Assembly (NCBI GenBank): GCA_903837555.1
Contig: CAILUV010000016.1
Coordinates: 1-64,000 of the forward strand
Direction of reading: 5' to 3'
Length of the DNA stretch: 64,000 nucleotides
Source of the DNA: an uncultured Alphaproteobacteria bacterium
GTDB lineage: Bacteria > Pseudomonadota > Alphaproteobacteria > Micropepsales > Micropepsaceae
Position 1 is the stretch's first letter; each line of letters begins with the position of its first letter. Below, in pieces: positions 51,534 to 60,490 of this stretch. The notes below the pieces were generated by a model. That model was not told the DNA's origin, did not search any database, and saw nothing but the letters and a program-made list of their open reading frames with translations. The translations under genes were made by a program, and so were the position numbers.

Positions 51534-53033
51534 CTAGATTTTCTGATCGTATTCGCCAACCTCGGGATGCTTGCCAAGCCGCGTGTCGACGTCCTTGAAC
51601 ATCGCCCGCATATTGGCTTGCGAGGCCGGGCTTTCCACCACCACCACCAGCGAAGGCTTGTTCGACGAGGCGCGCACCAGGCCCCAGGTGCCGTCTTCCA
51701 GCGTGACGCGCACGCCGTTCACGGTCACCACCGACATGATCTTCTGGCCCAGCAGCTTTTCGCCCTTTTCGGCCAGGGCCGAATATTCCTTCACCATCGC
51801 ATCGACCACGGCATACTTCTTCTCGTCGGGGCAGAAGGGCGCCATGGTAGGCGAACCCCAGCTTTGCGGCAGGGCATCGTACAGCGACGACAGCTTTGCC
51901 CCCGCGCCTGCCTTGTCCAGCATCTCCAGCACCTGGATGCCGGCAACGATGCCATCGTCATAGCCAAAGCCGATCGGCGGATTGAAGAAGAAGTGGCCGG
52001 ACTTTTCGAAACCCGCCAGCGCCTTCAGTTCGGAGGTGCGGCGCTTGATATAGGAGTGGCCGGTCTTCCAGTAATCGGTCTTCACGCCATTGGCCTTCAG
52101 CACCGGATCGGTCAGGTAAAGCCCGGTCGATTTCACATCGACCACGAACTGCGCGTTCTTGTGCTGGGCCGAAAGACCGCGCGCCAGCATCACCCCGATC
52201 TTGTCGGCGAAAATCTCGCGGCCCTGATCGTCGACCACGCCGCAGCGGTCGCCGTCGCCGTCAAAGCCCAGGCAGACGTCAGCGCCCTGTTCCTTCACCG
52301 CATGGCCCATGGCATGCAGCATTTCCATGTCTTCGGGATTGGGATTGTATTTGGGGAAATTGTAATCCAGCTCGGTGTCCATGCCGATCACCTCGGCGCC
52401 GATGCGGCGCAGCGCTTCGGGCGCAAACGCGCCCGCCGTGCCGTTGCCGCAGGCCGCAATCACCTTGATGGGACGCGACAGCTTGTGGCCCTTGGTCACG
52501 GCCTGCAGGTAGGTTTCGCGCATGTCGGCCACGGCGATGTACTTGCCGCCGTCGCGTTCCTTGCCCTTGCCGTTCAGCACAATGTCTTTGATTGCGTTGA
52601 TTTCGTCGGGACCAAAAGTCAGCGGCCTTGCGGCGCCCATCTTCACCCCGGTCCAGCCATTTTCGTTGTGGCTGGCGGTGACCATGGCGACGGCCGGGCA
52701 ATCCAGGTGAAACTGCGCGAAATAGGCAACCGGCGACAGCGCCAGGCCGATGTCATGCACTTCGCAGCCCGCCTGCAACAGGCCCAGGATCAGCGACTGC
52801 TTGATCGACTGCGAATAGGATCGGTAATCGTGCCCGGTGACGACCTTGGGCTGTACCCCGATATCGTGCAGATAGGTGCCCAGCCCCAGGCCCAACGCCT
52901 GAATGCCCAGCAGGTTGATCTCCTTGCCGAACAGCCAACGCGCGTCATATTCGCGAAAGCCGTTGGCGGTCACCAGCGGCAGGTTTTCGTAATCGGCTGT
53001 GTTGGCAACGAGGTCGGCGCGGGGCTTGATCAT
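51534..53033 (-). CDS. Phosphomannomutase/phosphoglucomutase
   Basis: A 499-residue alpha-D-phosphohexomutase that interconverts sugar 1- and 6-phosphates for nucleotide-sugar synthesis. The phosphoserine loop is MVTASHNENGWTGVKMG, the Mg loop is CLGFDGDGDRCGVVD, the sugar loop is GFEKSGHFFFN and the C-terminal phosphate-binding loop VRASSNKPSLVVVVES. Which hexose it prefers is not certain; the layout is of the ManB/AlgC type. It starts at ATG 53033 and is followed 25 bases later by the esterase gene, perhaps in one unit. Confidence 0.9.
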   Translation of the reverse strand: MIKPRADLVANTADYENLPLVTANGFREYDARWLFGKEINLLGIQALGLGLGTYLHDIGVQPKVVTGHDYRSYSQSIKQSLILGLLQAGCEVHDIGLALSPVAYFAQFHLDCPAVAMVTASHNENGWTGVKMGAARPLTFGPDEINAIKDIVLNGKGKERDGGKYIAVADMRETYLQAVTKGHKLSRPIKVIAACGNGTAGAFAPEALRRIGAEVIGMDTELDYNFPKYNPNPEDMEMLHAMGHAVKEQGADVCLGFDGDGDRCGVVDDQGREIFADKIGVMLARGLSAQHKNAQFVVDVKSTGLYLTDPVLKANGVKTDYWKTGHSYIKRRTSELKALAGFEKSGHFFFNPPIGFGYDDGIVAGIQVLEMLDKAGAGAKLSSLYDALPQSWGSPTMAPFCPDEKKYAVVDAMVKEYSALAEKGEKLLGQKIMSVVTVNGVRVTLEDGTWGLVRASSNKPSLVVVVESPASQANMRAMFKDVDTRLGKHPEVGEYDQKI

Positions 53034-53096
53034 AAGGTCCGTGAGCTGAAACGCGGGAGGGTTTTAGCCCCCCACCCTCGCGACCTCAACCCGGCC

Positions 53097-53288
53097 TCAA
53101 CTGGGCTCGTGCGGACCCAGCGTGCCGTCCTTGCGCTCGAAACGCGGGTTGGAAATATCGTAGGTCCCGAAGCCGCAATGAGGACAGGCGGGGATCAGAT
53201 CGCCCTGGGAAAAGCGCGTCAGCTTGTGGCATTGCTCGCAGCGGTAATCAGACGATTCGCGTGCGATTTCACCGACTTTTTCGCTCAT
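53097..53288 (-). CDS. Small zinc-ribbon protein
   Basis: A 63-residue protein with one four-cysteine zinc ribbon: CEQC (about residues 17-20) and CPHC (about 35-38), followed by GFGTYDISNPRFE. Such small ribbons may bind RNA, DNA or protein; no specific family is recognised. The ATG at 53288 is chosen because the ribbon then sits in the usual place; an upstream ATG at 53315 would add nine residues. It precedes the mutase gene by 63 bases on the same strand. Confidence 0.72.
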   Translation of the reverse strand: MSEKVGEIARESSDYRCEQCHKLTRFSQGDLIPACPHCGFGTYDISNPRFERKDGTLGPHEPS

Positions 53289-53386
53289 CTCAGGCCTCCA
53301 TTTGCCCTGAGCCAACGCCGCGATGCATGGCTGCGTTCCCTTGCCATCCTGTTTTTCGCGCAGTTCAGCATGATAGGATGTTCGGC

Positions 53387-54169
53387 ATGCAGAATGATCT
53401 CATTGTGGCGCTGGGTTTGGCGTCCCTGGAAAAAGGCTGGGTCTGGCTGGTGGGCGCAGGCCCCGGCGATCCCGGCCTGATCACCGCATTGGGTCTGCAA
53501 GCGCTCAACCAGGCCGATGTAATCCTCTATGACGCGCTGGTCGACGAGCGTCTGCTGACGCTGTCCACAGCCGAAAAGATCTATGCCGGCAAACGCGCGG
53601 GCGTGCGCTCCTGCAAGCAGGACGAGATTTCGCAGACGCTGGTGGCGCTGGCCAAGGACGGCAGGCGCGTGCTGCGCCTCAAGGGCGGCGATCCCTTCGT
53701 GTTCGGCCGCGGCGGCGAGGAAGCCCAGGCGCTGGCGCGCGCCGGCGTGCCATTCCGCATCGTGCCGGGCGTGACGGCAGGCATCGGCGGGCTGGCCTAT
53801 GCCGGCATTCCGGTCACCCACCGCGACACCAACCATGCGGTTACCTTCATCACCGGCCATGGCGCGGACGGCAAGCTAACCCAGATGGACTGGGCGGCAG
53901 TGTCGCGCGGCGCCCCCACACTGGTGCTGTACATGGCGCGCAAGTTCGCCGGCGAGATTGCGCAGGCCTTGCTAGCGGCAGGCCGCAGCCCCGATCAACC
54001 CGCGGCGATCGTCGCCAATGCGGCGCGCGCCGATCAGCAGGTGATCGTCACCACGCTGGGCGGCCTAGAAGGCGCGGCGCAAAATGCGCCATCGCTGGCC
54101 ATCATCGTAATCGGCGAGAATGTGAAGCTGGCCGAAGAACTCAACTGGCTGGCGAAGACGGCGCCTTGA
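53387..54169 (+). CDS. cobA: Uroporphyrinogen-III C-methyltransferase
   Basis: A 260-residue SAM-dependent methyltransferase that converts uroporphyrinogen III to precorrin-2 for siroheme and cobalamin. It has VWLVGAGPGDPGLITALG at the N-terminus, LYDALVDERLL, LRLKGGDPFVFGRGGEEA and VPGVTAGIGGLAYAGIPVTHR, all hallmarks of the SUMT family. It is a stand-alone enzyme without the CysG dehydrogenase/chelatase part. AGGA lies eight bases before the ATG at 53387. The 3' end overlaps the DUF1289 gene by 29 bases. Confidence 0.93.
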   Translation: MQNDLIVALGLASLEKGWVWLVGAGPGDPGLITALGLQALNQADVILYDALVDERLLTLSTAEKIYAGKRAGVRSCKQDEISQTLVALAKDGRRVLRLKGGDPFVFGRGGEEAQALARAGVPFRIVPGVTAGIGGLAYAGIPVTHRDTNHAVTFITGHGADGKLTQMDWAAVSRGAPTLVLYMARKFAGEIAQALLAAGRSPDQPAAIVANAARADQQVIVTTLGGLEGAAQNAPSLAIIVIGENVKLAEELNWLAKTAP

Positions 54170-54317
54170 GCCGCTGGGGCAATTGTTCCATCACCGCGCG
54201 GCGCTGATCGTCGGTCATCGAGAACCAGTTCCCGATTTCCGCCAGCGTGCGGCCACAGCCGGAACAAAGCCCGCTTTGCGCGTCATAGGTGCAGATTTTC
54301 ACGCAGGGGCTTTCCAT
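54141..54317 (-). CDS. DUF1289 family small protein
   Basis: A 58-residue protein, MESPCVKICTYDAQSGLCSGCGRTL and so on, with the four-cysteine pattern CxxxC...CxxC and the following EIGNWFSMTDDQRRAVMEQL that define DUF1289. The family is probably an iron-sulfur or zinc-binding protein of unknown function. The ATG is at 54317 and the stop at 54141-54143, inside the 3' end of the convergent cobA gene. Confidence 0.85.
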   Translation of the reverse strand: MESPCVKICTYDAQSGLCSGCGRTLAEIGNWFSMTDDQRRAVMEQLPQRLKAPSSPAS

Positions 54318-54422
54318 AACCTGCGGAAACTAGCCCTTTTGATCGAAACGGAACAATGACCTTAACCGGGGTTTAACAGCGCTTTCCCTAGTCTGAGGGC
54401 GCAGTTTTGGAAAACCTCGTCC

Positions 54423-54953
54423 ATGGCGAAAGCGCAGTTCCACAAGAACCAGCGGGTGTATGTGAAGCCGGTCGGCACCTGGGCGCTGATCGAGCATGTC
54501 GTGCCGCACTGGGCCAAGGGCATCGATGAGCCGATCCGCATTCATTACGATGTCGGCCTGGGCCGCGAATTCGCCGCCGAGGAATTGCTGAGCGAAGAAC
54601 CGCTGGGCGACAAGACGCCCGCCACCGCGCAAAGCTGGCGCGTGGTGCGTGCCCGCAATAAGTGGCAACCGGCCGAAGATTGCGCCCGCCATCCCGTGCC
54701 GGGCACCTATCCCGTTGTCGTCACCGGCGAGGCGGAATGGGGCGGCTGGCGCGTGCCGGGCGCCGAATACGACCTGGACCCGGCCAAGACCGAGGAACAG
54801 GCGCGGCTGATCGCCAGCGCCCCCAAGCTGGCCGCCTTTGCGACATCGCTGGTCGACTGGGCCCGCAAGTCGGGCGAGGACATGCCCAACGCACTGGCGG
54901 AACTGGCGCATGAAGCGCAGGACCTGCTGACCGAGGTCAAGCGGCAGGCTTAA
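54423..54953 (+). CDS. Conserved hypothetical protein
   Basis: A 176-residue soluble protein. The first 60 residues, FHKNQRVYVKPVGTWALIEHVVPHWAKG and IRIHYDVGLGREFAAEEL, look like a small SH3-like beta domain of the kind used for binding, followed by an aromatic region (GEAEWGGWRVPGAEYDL) and a C-terminal helical tail. I do not recognise a named family. Codon bias and a well-placed start support a real gene. It stands 105 bases after the divergent DUF1289 start and 68 bases before pepN. Confidence 0.7.
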   Translation: MAKAQFHKNQRVYVKPVGTWALIEHVVPHWAKGIDEPIRIHYDVGLGREFAAEELLSEEPLGDKTPATAQSWRVVRARNKWQPAEDCARHPVPGTYPVVVTGEAEWGGWRVPGAEYDLDPAKTEEQARLIASAPKLAAFATSLVDWARKSGEDMPNALAELAHEAQDLLTEVKRQA

Positions 54954-55021
54954 TTGCCCGATTCGGGGTGTTACGGCAGAAGGGGCGGGCTATAAATCCC
55001 GGCCCCTTGCCCGAGTCCGTC

Positions 55022-57643
55022 ATGCGTACCGAAGACCATCGCGCCATTCACCTTTCGGACTATCGCGCCCCCGAATTTCGCATTTCCACCGTGCATCTGG
55101 ATTTTGCGCTGGAGCCGGAAGCAACCCGCGTCACCGCAAAACTGACGATTGCGCGCCAGAGCGGCAACGGCCCGCTGGTGCTGAATGGCGAAAACCAGAA
55201 GCTGATTGCGGTGACGCTAGACGGGCGCGCGCTGGCGGCGGGCGATTACCTGCTGGACGACAAGAGCCTGACGCTGCCAAAACCGCCCGACAGCTTCACG
55301 CTGGAAATTGTCTCGGAGATCGATCCGTCCGCCAACACCGCGCTGGAAGGACTGTTCCTGTCCAGCGGCATATTCTGCACCCAGTGCGAGCCGGAAGGCT
55401 TTCGCCGCATCACCTACTTCCTAGACCGGCCCGACAATCTGTCGGTGTTCACGGTGCGCATCGAGGCGGCCAAGGAGCAGTATCCGGTGCTGCTGTCGAA
55501 CGGCAACCGCATGGACAGCGGCGACCTGCCCGGTGGCCGTCACTTCGCCCTGTGGCACGACCCCTTCCCCAAGCCGTCTTATCTGTTCGCGCTGGTGGCG
55601 GGCGACCTGGGCAGCATCCATGACAGCTTTACCACCATGACCGGGCGGCGCATCGAACTGGCGTTGTATGTCGAGCATGGCAACGAGCTGCGCGCCACCT
55701 ATGCGATGGGCGCGCTAAAACGGTCGATGACGTGGGACGAAGAGGCCTACGGCCGGGAATACGATCTGGACATCTTCATGATCGTGGCGGTCAGCGCCTT
55801 CAACATGGGGGCGATGGAAAACAAGGGCCTCAACATCTTCAACGACAAGGTGCTGCTGGCTTCGCCGGAAACCGCAACCGATGACGATTACGCCCGCATC
55901 GAAAGCGTGGTGGCGCACGAGTATTTCCACAACTGGACCGGCAACCGCATCACCTGCCGCGACTGGTTCCAACTGTCGCTGAAGGAGGGCCTCACCGTCT
56001 TCCGCGACCAGAAATTTTCCGGCGATGTGCGCAGCCATGGCGTGCAGCGCATCCAGGATGTGCGCGCGTTGCGCGCGCGCCAGTTTCCCGAAGATGCCGG
56101 ACCGCTGGCCCATCCGGTGCAGCCGCAAAGCTATATCGAGATCAACAACTTCTACACGTCGACCATCTATGAAAAGGGCTCCGAAGTGATCGGCATGCTC
56201 CAGACGCTGGTGGGCGATGCGGGCTATCGCGCCGCCACCGATCTGTATTTCGAGCGCCATGACGGCCAGGCCGCGACGGTGGAAGACTGGGTCAAGTGTT
56301 TCGAAGACACGTCGGGCCGCGACCTGTCGCAGTTCCGCCTATGGTACCGCCAGGCGGGCACGCCGGTGATCGAAGCGCGCACCGCTTATGATGCCGACGC
56401 GCGCACCTTCACGCTCGACCTGACGCAAAGCCTGGCGCCCACGCCGGGCCAGCCGGAAAAACTGCCGATGCACATTCCGGTGCGTATCGGCCTGATGAGC
56501 CGCAAGGGCGATGGACTGCCCACGACACTGGAAGGCGAGAACCGCGCCGGGCCGGATAGCCGTGTGCTGGAACTGACGGAAAATTTCCACCGCTTCGTCT
56601 TTGTCGATGTCGCCGAAGAACCGCTGTTGTCGCTGGGCCGTGGCTTTTCCGCCCCCGCCGTCTTCCGCACGCCCTATGGCCGCGAGGAGCGTGCTGTGCT
56701 GATGGGCTGCGACCACGACGATTTCAACCGCTGGGAAGCGGGTCAAATTCTGGCCGCCGAGATCATGCTGGAAGTGGCGGGCAAGGCGCGGCCCGATGCC
56801 GACCGCGACTATATCGCCGCCATCGGCCATGTGTTGTCGCGGGCCGAAGACGATCCGGCCTTCGCCGCCCAGATGCTGATGCCGCCGACCGAGAATGAAC
56901 TGGCGGCCAAGAAGACGCCGGCGGATCCGGACGGCATCCACACCGCGCGGGTGACGCTGGTCAAAGCCATCGCTTTGGCCCATCGGGACCGCCTGGCGCA
57001 GCTTTACGAGCATATGCGCGACGAGGATGATTTCAGCCCCGACGCCAAGTCGGCTGGCCGCCGCGCCCTGCGCAACGCCTGCCTGCGCTACCTGACGGCG
57101 GAAGACGATGAAGCCGCAGCAGGATTGGCCGAAGCGCACTACCGCAGCGCCACCAACATGACCGATATGATCGCCGGGCTGGCGGCGCTGACCCGCATGG
57201 AAAGCCCCTTGCGCGACAATGCCTTCACCGATTTCCACGACCGCTTCAAATCGGACCCACTGGTGCTGGACAAGTGGATGGGCCTGCAGGCGGGCTCGCC
57301 CCTGCCCGAGACCGTGCCCAGCGTGCGGGCGCTGATGCGGCACCCGGCCTTCGACATCAAGAATCCCAACCGGGTGCGCGCGCTGATCGGCGCCTTTGGC
57401 GGCAACCATCTGCGCTTTCATTCCGCCAGCGGCGACGGCTACCGGCTGGTGGGCGACGTGATCCGCACGCTGGACCCGATCAACCCGCAGGTAGCCGCAA
57501 GGCTGACCGGCGCGTTCGAAAGCTGGCGGCGCTACGATCCCGCGCGCCAGGCGCTGATGAAGGCCGAGCTGGAAAAGATCCATGCCATGCCCGGCATCTC
57601 GCCCAACCTGTTCGAGATTGCCGGAAAAATGCTCGGCGGCTGA
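55022..57643 (+). CDS. pepN: Aminopeptidase N (M1 family)
   Basis: An 873-residue zinc exopeptidase removing N-terminal residues from peptides in the cytoplasm. The substrate-recognising GAMENKGLN is near residue 263, the zinc motif HEYFHNWTG near 299 with the third ligand Glu in LSLKEGLTVFRDQ. The C-terminal helical domain has normal length and ends MLGG. The ATG at 55022 gives the usual RTEDHRAIHLSDY start; 68 bases separate it from the preceding gene. Confidence 0.95.
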   Translation: MRTEDHRAIHLSDYRAPEFRISTVHLDFALEPEATRVTAKLTIARQSGNGPLVLNGENQKLIAVTLDGRALAAGDYLLDDKSLTLPKPPDSFTLEIVSEIDPSANTALEGLFLSSGIFCTQCEPEGFRRITYFLDRPDNLSVFTVRIEAAKEQYPVLLSNGNRMDSGDLPGGRHFALWHDPFPKPSYLFALVAGDLGSIHDSFTTMTGRRIELALYVEHGNELRATYAMGALKRSMTWDEEAYGREYDLDIFMIVAVSAFNMGAMENKGLNIFNDKVLLASPETATDDDYARIESVVAHEYFHNWTGNRITCRDWFQLSLKEGLTVFRDQKFSGDVRSHGVQRIQDVRALRARQFPEDAGPLAHPVQPQSYIEINNFYTSTIYEKGSEVIGMLQTLVGDAGYRAATDLYFERHDGQAATVEDWVKCFEDTSGRDLSQFRLWYRQAGTPVIEARTAYDADARTFTLDLTQSLAPTPGQPEKLPMHIPVRIGLMSRKGDGLPTTLEGENRAGPDSRVLELTENFHRFVFVDVAEEPLLSLGRGFSAPAVFRTPYGREERAVLMGCDHDDFNRWEAGQILAAEIMLEVAGKARPDADRDYIAAIGHVLSRAEDDPAFAAQMLMPPTENELAAKKTPADPDGIHTARVTLVKAIALAHRDRLAQLYEHMRDEDDFSPDAKSAGRRALRNACLRYLTAEDDEAAAGLAEAHYRSATNMTDMIAGLAALTRMESPLRDNAFTDFHDRFKSDPLVLDKWMGLQAGSPLPETVPSVRALMRHPAFDIKNPNRVRALIGAFGGNHLRFHSASGDGYRLVGDVIRTLDPINPQVAARLTGAFESWRRYDPARQALMKAELEKIHAMPGISPNLFEIAGKMLGG

Positions 57644-57644
57644 T

Positions 57645-57822
57645 TCCTTTCGCGGAGCTGCATTACATGCCAGCGCCGGGCGTCGATCTGGCGCTAGGCG
57701 TGCGGCACTCCAACGTCTCCTGGGTGCAGGGCCAGACCGGCAAGCAGACCACCGCCGGCCTCAACCTGACCCTGGGCATGGGCGCTCCGCCGCAGCCGAG
57801 CTGGCTGTCCAACCAATTGTAA
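57645..57822 (+). pseudogene. Coding-like remnant after pepN (end of an outer-membrane-like protein)
   Basis: Directly after the pepN stop, in another frame, IPFAELHYMPAPGVDLALGV and further alternating strands (VSWVQGQTGKQTTAGLNLTL) run to a TAA at 57820-57822. Codons are strongly G/C at third positions. The alternation of polar and hydrophobic residues suggests beta-barrel strands. There is no proper start: the frame runs back into pepN, and the first internal ATG (57667) would give only 51 residues. It may be the tail of a deleted gene or a short true gene. Confidence 0.4.
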
Positions 57823-57875
57823 GTCGCGCCGCTCTGCGTCTAACCTGACTTCGCGGTTGCGAAGACGGGGTCGTG

Positions 57876-58958
57876 ATGAAAACGGGCTGGACATCTTTCC
57901 TGAAGATGGGTGGCGGCATCCTTGCCGCGCTGGTGATCGCGGGCGGCGGTTTGACAAGCTGCTCGCCATCCGAAACCCAGGTCACGCTGTTCCAGTGGGA
58001 AGACTATGTCTCTCAGCCGTTCCTGGCCGGCTATGAAGCGCGCTACGGCCAAAAGCCCGCCACCATGATCTTCGCCGATGAGGACGAGGCCTTTGCCAAG
58101 ATGCGCGCCGGCTTCAAGCCCGACGTGATGGGGCCCTGTTACTACGAATTCCCGCGCTGGCAGGAAGCCGGACTGCTGAAACCGATCGAAACCGCCAAGC
58201 TGAAAAACTGGAGCAAGCTGTCGCCCACCTTGCGCGAGCTGCCGGGCATTTCGGCGGGACCGGGCAAGGTGTGGTTCGTGCCGCATTACTGGGGCAACAC
58301 CTCGCTGACCATCCGCACCGACCTGGCGCCCGAATACGCCAAGTCGCAAAGCTGGGACATCCTGTTCGATCCCAAATACAAGGGCCGGGTGTCGGTGATG
58401 GACGGGGTGGACGACACCGTGCCGTTCATTGCCCGGATGATCGGCGTCGACGCCTATACGATGAACGAGGCGGACTGGACGCGCGTGCAGGCCAAGCTGC
58501 GCGAACTGGCGGGCCAGTTGCGTTTCGTTTCGTCCGACGCCACGGCACTGGCCCAGGGGCTGGCCTCGGGCGAACTGGTGGCCGCCATGAGCTGGCGCAA
58601 TACTTTTGCCGCATTGAACCGCGAAAAGAAGCCGGTGGCGTATCTGAACGCGCCGGGCGGCATTTTCACCTATGTCTGCGGACTGGTCATGCACAAGGAT
58701 ACCAAGGACGAGGAAAAGGCGCTGGCGCTGATCGATTCCGGGATTGATGACACCGCCGCCGTCTACACCATCACCCAGATCGGCGACGGCCCGGCCAATG
58801 TCGACGCCACCGCCAAGGTGCCCGAGTCGGTGTTCACGGAGCTCGGCGTCCAGCGCGACCTGGAAGGCTTCCTCAAGGGCGGCATCTTCCAGCAGCGCTT
58901 GAAGAACAAGGACAAGATCATCAGCGCCTGGACGGACATCAAGAGCGGGGTGCAGTGA
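57876..58958 (+). CDS. Polyamine-type (PotD-like) substrate-binding lipoprotein
   Basis: A 360-residue extracellular solute-binding protein with a lipoprotein signal (helix GGGILAALVIAGGGLTSC, lipidated Cys near residue 29). The mature part follows the spermidine/putrescine-binding layout: VTLFQWEDYVSQPFLAGYEARYG, PDVMGPCYYEFPRWQEAGLL, VPHYWGNTSLTIRTD and WDILFDPKYKGRVSVMDG. No ABC permease or ATPase gene is adjacent, so it is an orphan component. GTG at 57873 or ATG at 57876 is the start. Its stop overlaps the ATG of the next gene (TGATG). Confidence 0.85.
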   Translation: MKTGWTSFLKMGGGILAALVIAGGGLTSCSPSETQVTLFQWEDYVSQPFLAGYEARYGQKPATMIFADEDEAFAKMRAGFKPDVMGPCYYEFPRWQEAGLLKPIETAKLKNWSKLSPTLRELPGISAGPGKVWFVPHYWGNTSLTIRTDLAPEYAKSQSWDILFDPKYKGRVSVMDGVDDTVPFIARMIGVDAYTMNEADWTRVQAKLRELAGQLRFVSSDATALAQGLASGELVAAMSWRNTFAALNREKKPVAYLNAPGGIFTYVCGLVMHKDTKDEEKALALIDSGIDDTAAVYTITQIGDGPANVDATAKVPESVFTELGVQRDLEGFLKGGIFQQRLKNKDKIISAWTDIKSGVQ

Positions 58959-59377
58959 TGCGAATGGGCGTCCTGCTGTGCGCGGCTTTTTTCGTTTCAC
59001 CCGCCGTTGCGCAGCCGTCCGCAGGGTCCGCGCCGTTCGACAATTGCGGCTGGCTGGTACTGCGCGGAGATACGCTGGTGGATTTGCCTGACGCAAAGCT
59101 GAAGCCGCGCAATCCCGAGCCGCTGGCGACACCGCCTGCGGACGCCAAAGCCGCCTATTGCGCGCGCGAAAAATTCACAATGGAAGAGGGCGATACCCGG
59201 TTGATTCAGATGCGGTTGCCACTGGTCGTCCGCGCCCGCGGCACGGAAGGCATTCTGGAACTGATGCCGGAAGTGCCATTCAACTATCATAAGGTCGGCG
59301 ACCGCTACCTGCCTGGACGCGACACCAGCAACCAAGAGACAATCACGGTGGGCGAACCAAAAGCAGGAAGCAAATGA
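58958..59377 (+). CDS. Small secreted protein of unknown function
   Basis: A 139-residue protein with a signal peptide (MGVLLCAAFFVSPAVAQ). The mature part has FDNCGWLVLRGDTLVDLPD and a second Cys in KAAYCAREKFTME, which may form a disulfide. No known domain is recognised. It is coupled at both ends: its ATG shares a base with the binding-protein stop and its own stop overlaps the next gene by four bases. Confidence 0.68.
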   Translation: MRMGVLLCAAFFVSPAVAQPSAGSAPFDNCGWLVLRGDTLVDLPDAKLKPRNPEPLATPPADAKAAYCAREKFTMEEGDTRLIQMRLPLVVRARGTEGILELMPEVPFNYHKVGDRYLPGRDTSNQETITVGEPKAGSK

Positions 59378-59874
59378 TGAAGACTGCTCTCGGAATTTGC
59401 GCGCTGCTTGTGGCGCTGACGCCCCCCGCCATGGCGCAGCAGCAGAGCGCGCTGGATAGTCCCGGCGCCTTCGTGCAGCGCTTCTATAATTCCTATGTGA
59501 AGCGCGAAGCGCCCCGCTGGGGCCGCACCGTCCAGATCCGCCGCGGCCTATTCGAGCCCAGCCTGTCGGCCGCGCTGCAGGCGGAAGCCGCCGCCCAGGC
59601 CAAGGCGAAGGGCGAGATTGTCGGGCTGGATTTCGATCCCTTCCTGGGCAGCCAGGACCCGGGCGAGGCGTTCACCGTGCGCCGCGTCACCGACCTTGCG
59701 GACGGCGCGCGCGTGGAAGTCCATGACCAGGCGTTTCCCGGGAAGCCGATGGTGCTGGTGGATGTCGTGCCGCGCGGCGGAAGCTGGGTGATCAACAACA
59801 TCCGCTATCCGCGCACCTCCAGCGACCTGCGGGCGCTGCTCAACACCGCCAAACAGAATCGCCAGCGCCGCTAG
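59374..59874 (+). CDS. Secreted DUF3828-like protein
   Basis: A 166-residue protein with a signal peptide (LGICALLVALTPPAMAQQQ). The mature part opens with SPGAFVQRFYNSYVKRE, then LSAALQAEAAAQAKAKGEIVGLDFDPFLGSQD, and ends in GGSWVINNIRYPRTSSDLRALL, a pattern resembling DUF3828 periplasmic proteins, a small NTF2-like family of unknown function. It closes a three-gene unit and is followed by a strong terminator. Confidence 0.65.
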   Translation: MMKTALGICALLVALTPPAMAQQQSALDSPGAFVQRFYNSYVKREAPRWGRTVQIRRGLFEPSLSAALQAEAAAQAKAKGEIVGLDFDPFLGSQDPGEAFTVRRVTDLADGARVEVHDQAFPGKPMVLVDVVPRGGSWVINNIRYPRTSSDLRALLNTAKQNRQRR

Positions 59875-59894
59875 GCGTCATAACGCGCAAAGAA

Positions 59895-59924
59895 AAAAGG
59901 CCGGAACTTGCGTTCCGGCCTTTT
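59895..59924. terminator. Bidirectional intrinsic terminator
   Basis: AAAAGGCCGGAAC (59895-59907 region) pairs with GTTCCGGCCTTTT (to 59924) around a TTGC loop, with A-rich sequence before and T-rich after. It serves the binding-protein unit on the plus strand and, given the A/T symmetry, speD on the minus strand. Confidence 0.88.
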
Positions 59925-60007
59925 AGTTCTTTTGCGTTTCCGTCGCGTGGGTTCGCGCGTGACCCGCACCGCTTAGGGGTGCGTTCCGCGGGCAAACAAC
60001 AAGGGCG

Positions 60008-60490
60008 TCAGATAACGCCGCGCTTGTGTTCGCCGACCACGACGCGGCCAGGCTGGAAGGCGCGCTTGAAGACGTCCAGCGCCTTGCGGGGCTCGGCATC
60101 GCCGCACATGAACACGTCGAAGGCCGCAAAGCCCTTTTCCGGCCAGGTGTGGACGGAGATGTGGCTTTCGGCCAGCACGGCCACGCCCGAAATGCCGCCG
60201 CCATCTTCGAACTTGTGAAGATGGATGTGCAGCAGGGTCGCACCGGCTTCCTGCACGGCGTCGATCAGCGCGTTTTCGATGCGCTCGCGGTCATCCAGGC
60301 CCTTGGCATCCCAAAGGTCGATGATCACATGGCTGCCGGCATAGACGACGCCATTGCGATTGATGAAATGGTCCTTGTAGTCGTCATTCGACGGAGCGAC
60401 GACAACGGGGCGCGGCGCTTTGGGCGCACGGACCTTGGTTTCTTTTTGCTGCGGGATTTTATTCGCCGCCACCAGATTCAGTCGAGCCAT
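60008..60490 (-). CDS. speD: S-adenosylmethionine decarboxylase proenzyme
   Basis: A 160-residue class 1B AdoMet decarboxylase that supplies the aminopropyl donor for spermidine. The self-cleavage site is LAESHISVHTWPE, between Glu108 and Ser109, the latter becoming the pyruvoyl group; the catalytic His114 and Cys129 (FMCGDAEP) are present. An N-terminal basic, alanine/proline-rich tail of about 35 residues precedes the core. It is divergent from speE across a 386-base spacer. Confidence 0.93.
   Translation of the reverse strand: MARLNLVAANKIPQQKETKVRAPKAPRPVVVAPSNDDYKDHFINRNGVVYAGSHVIIDLWDAKGLDDRERIENALIDAVQEAGATLLHIHLHKFEDGGGISGVAVLAESHISVHTWPEKGFAAFDVFMCGDAEPRKALDVFKRAFQPGRVVVGEHKRGVI

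Noticed and set aside
56339-57583. Minus-strand frame opposite pepN
   Set aside because: Antisense shadow of a complete aminopeptidase with an intact zinc site.
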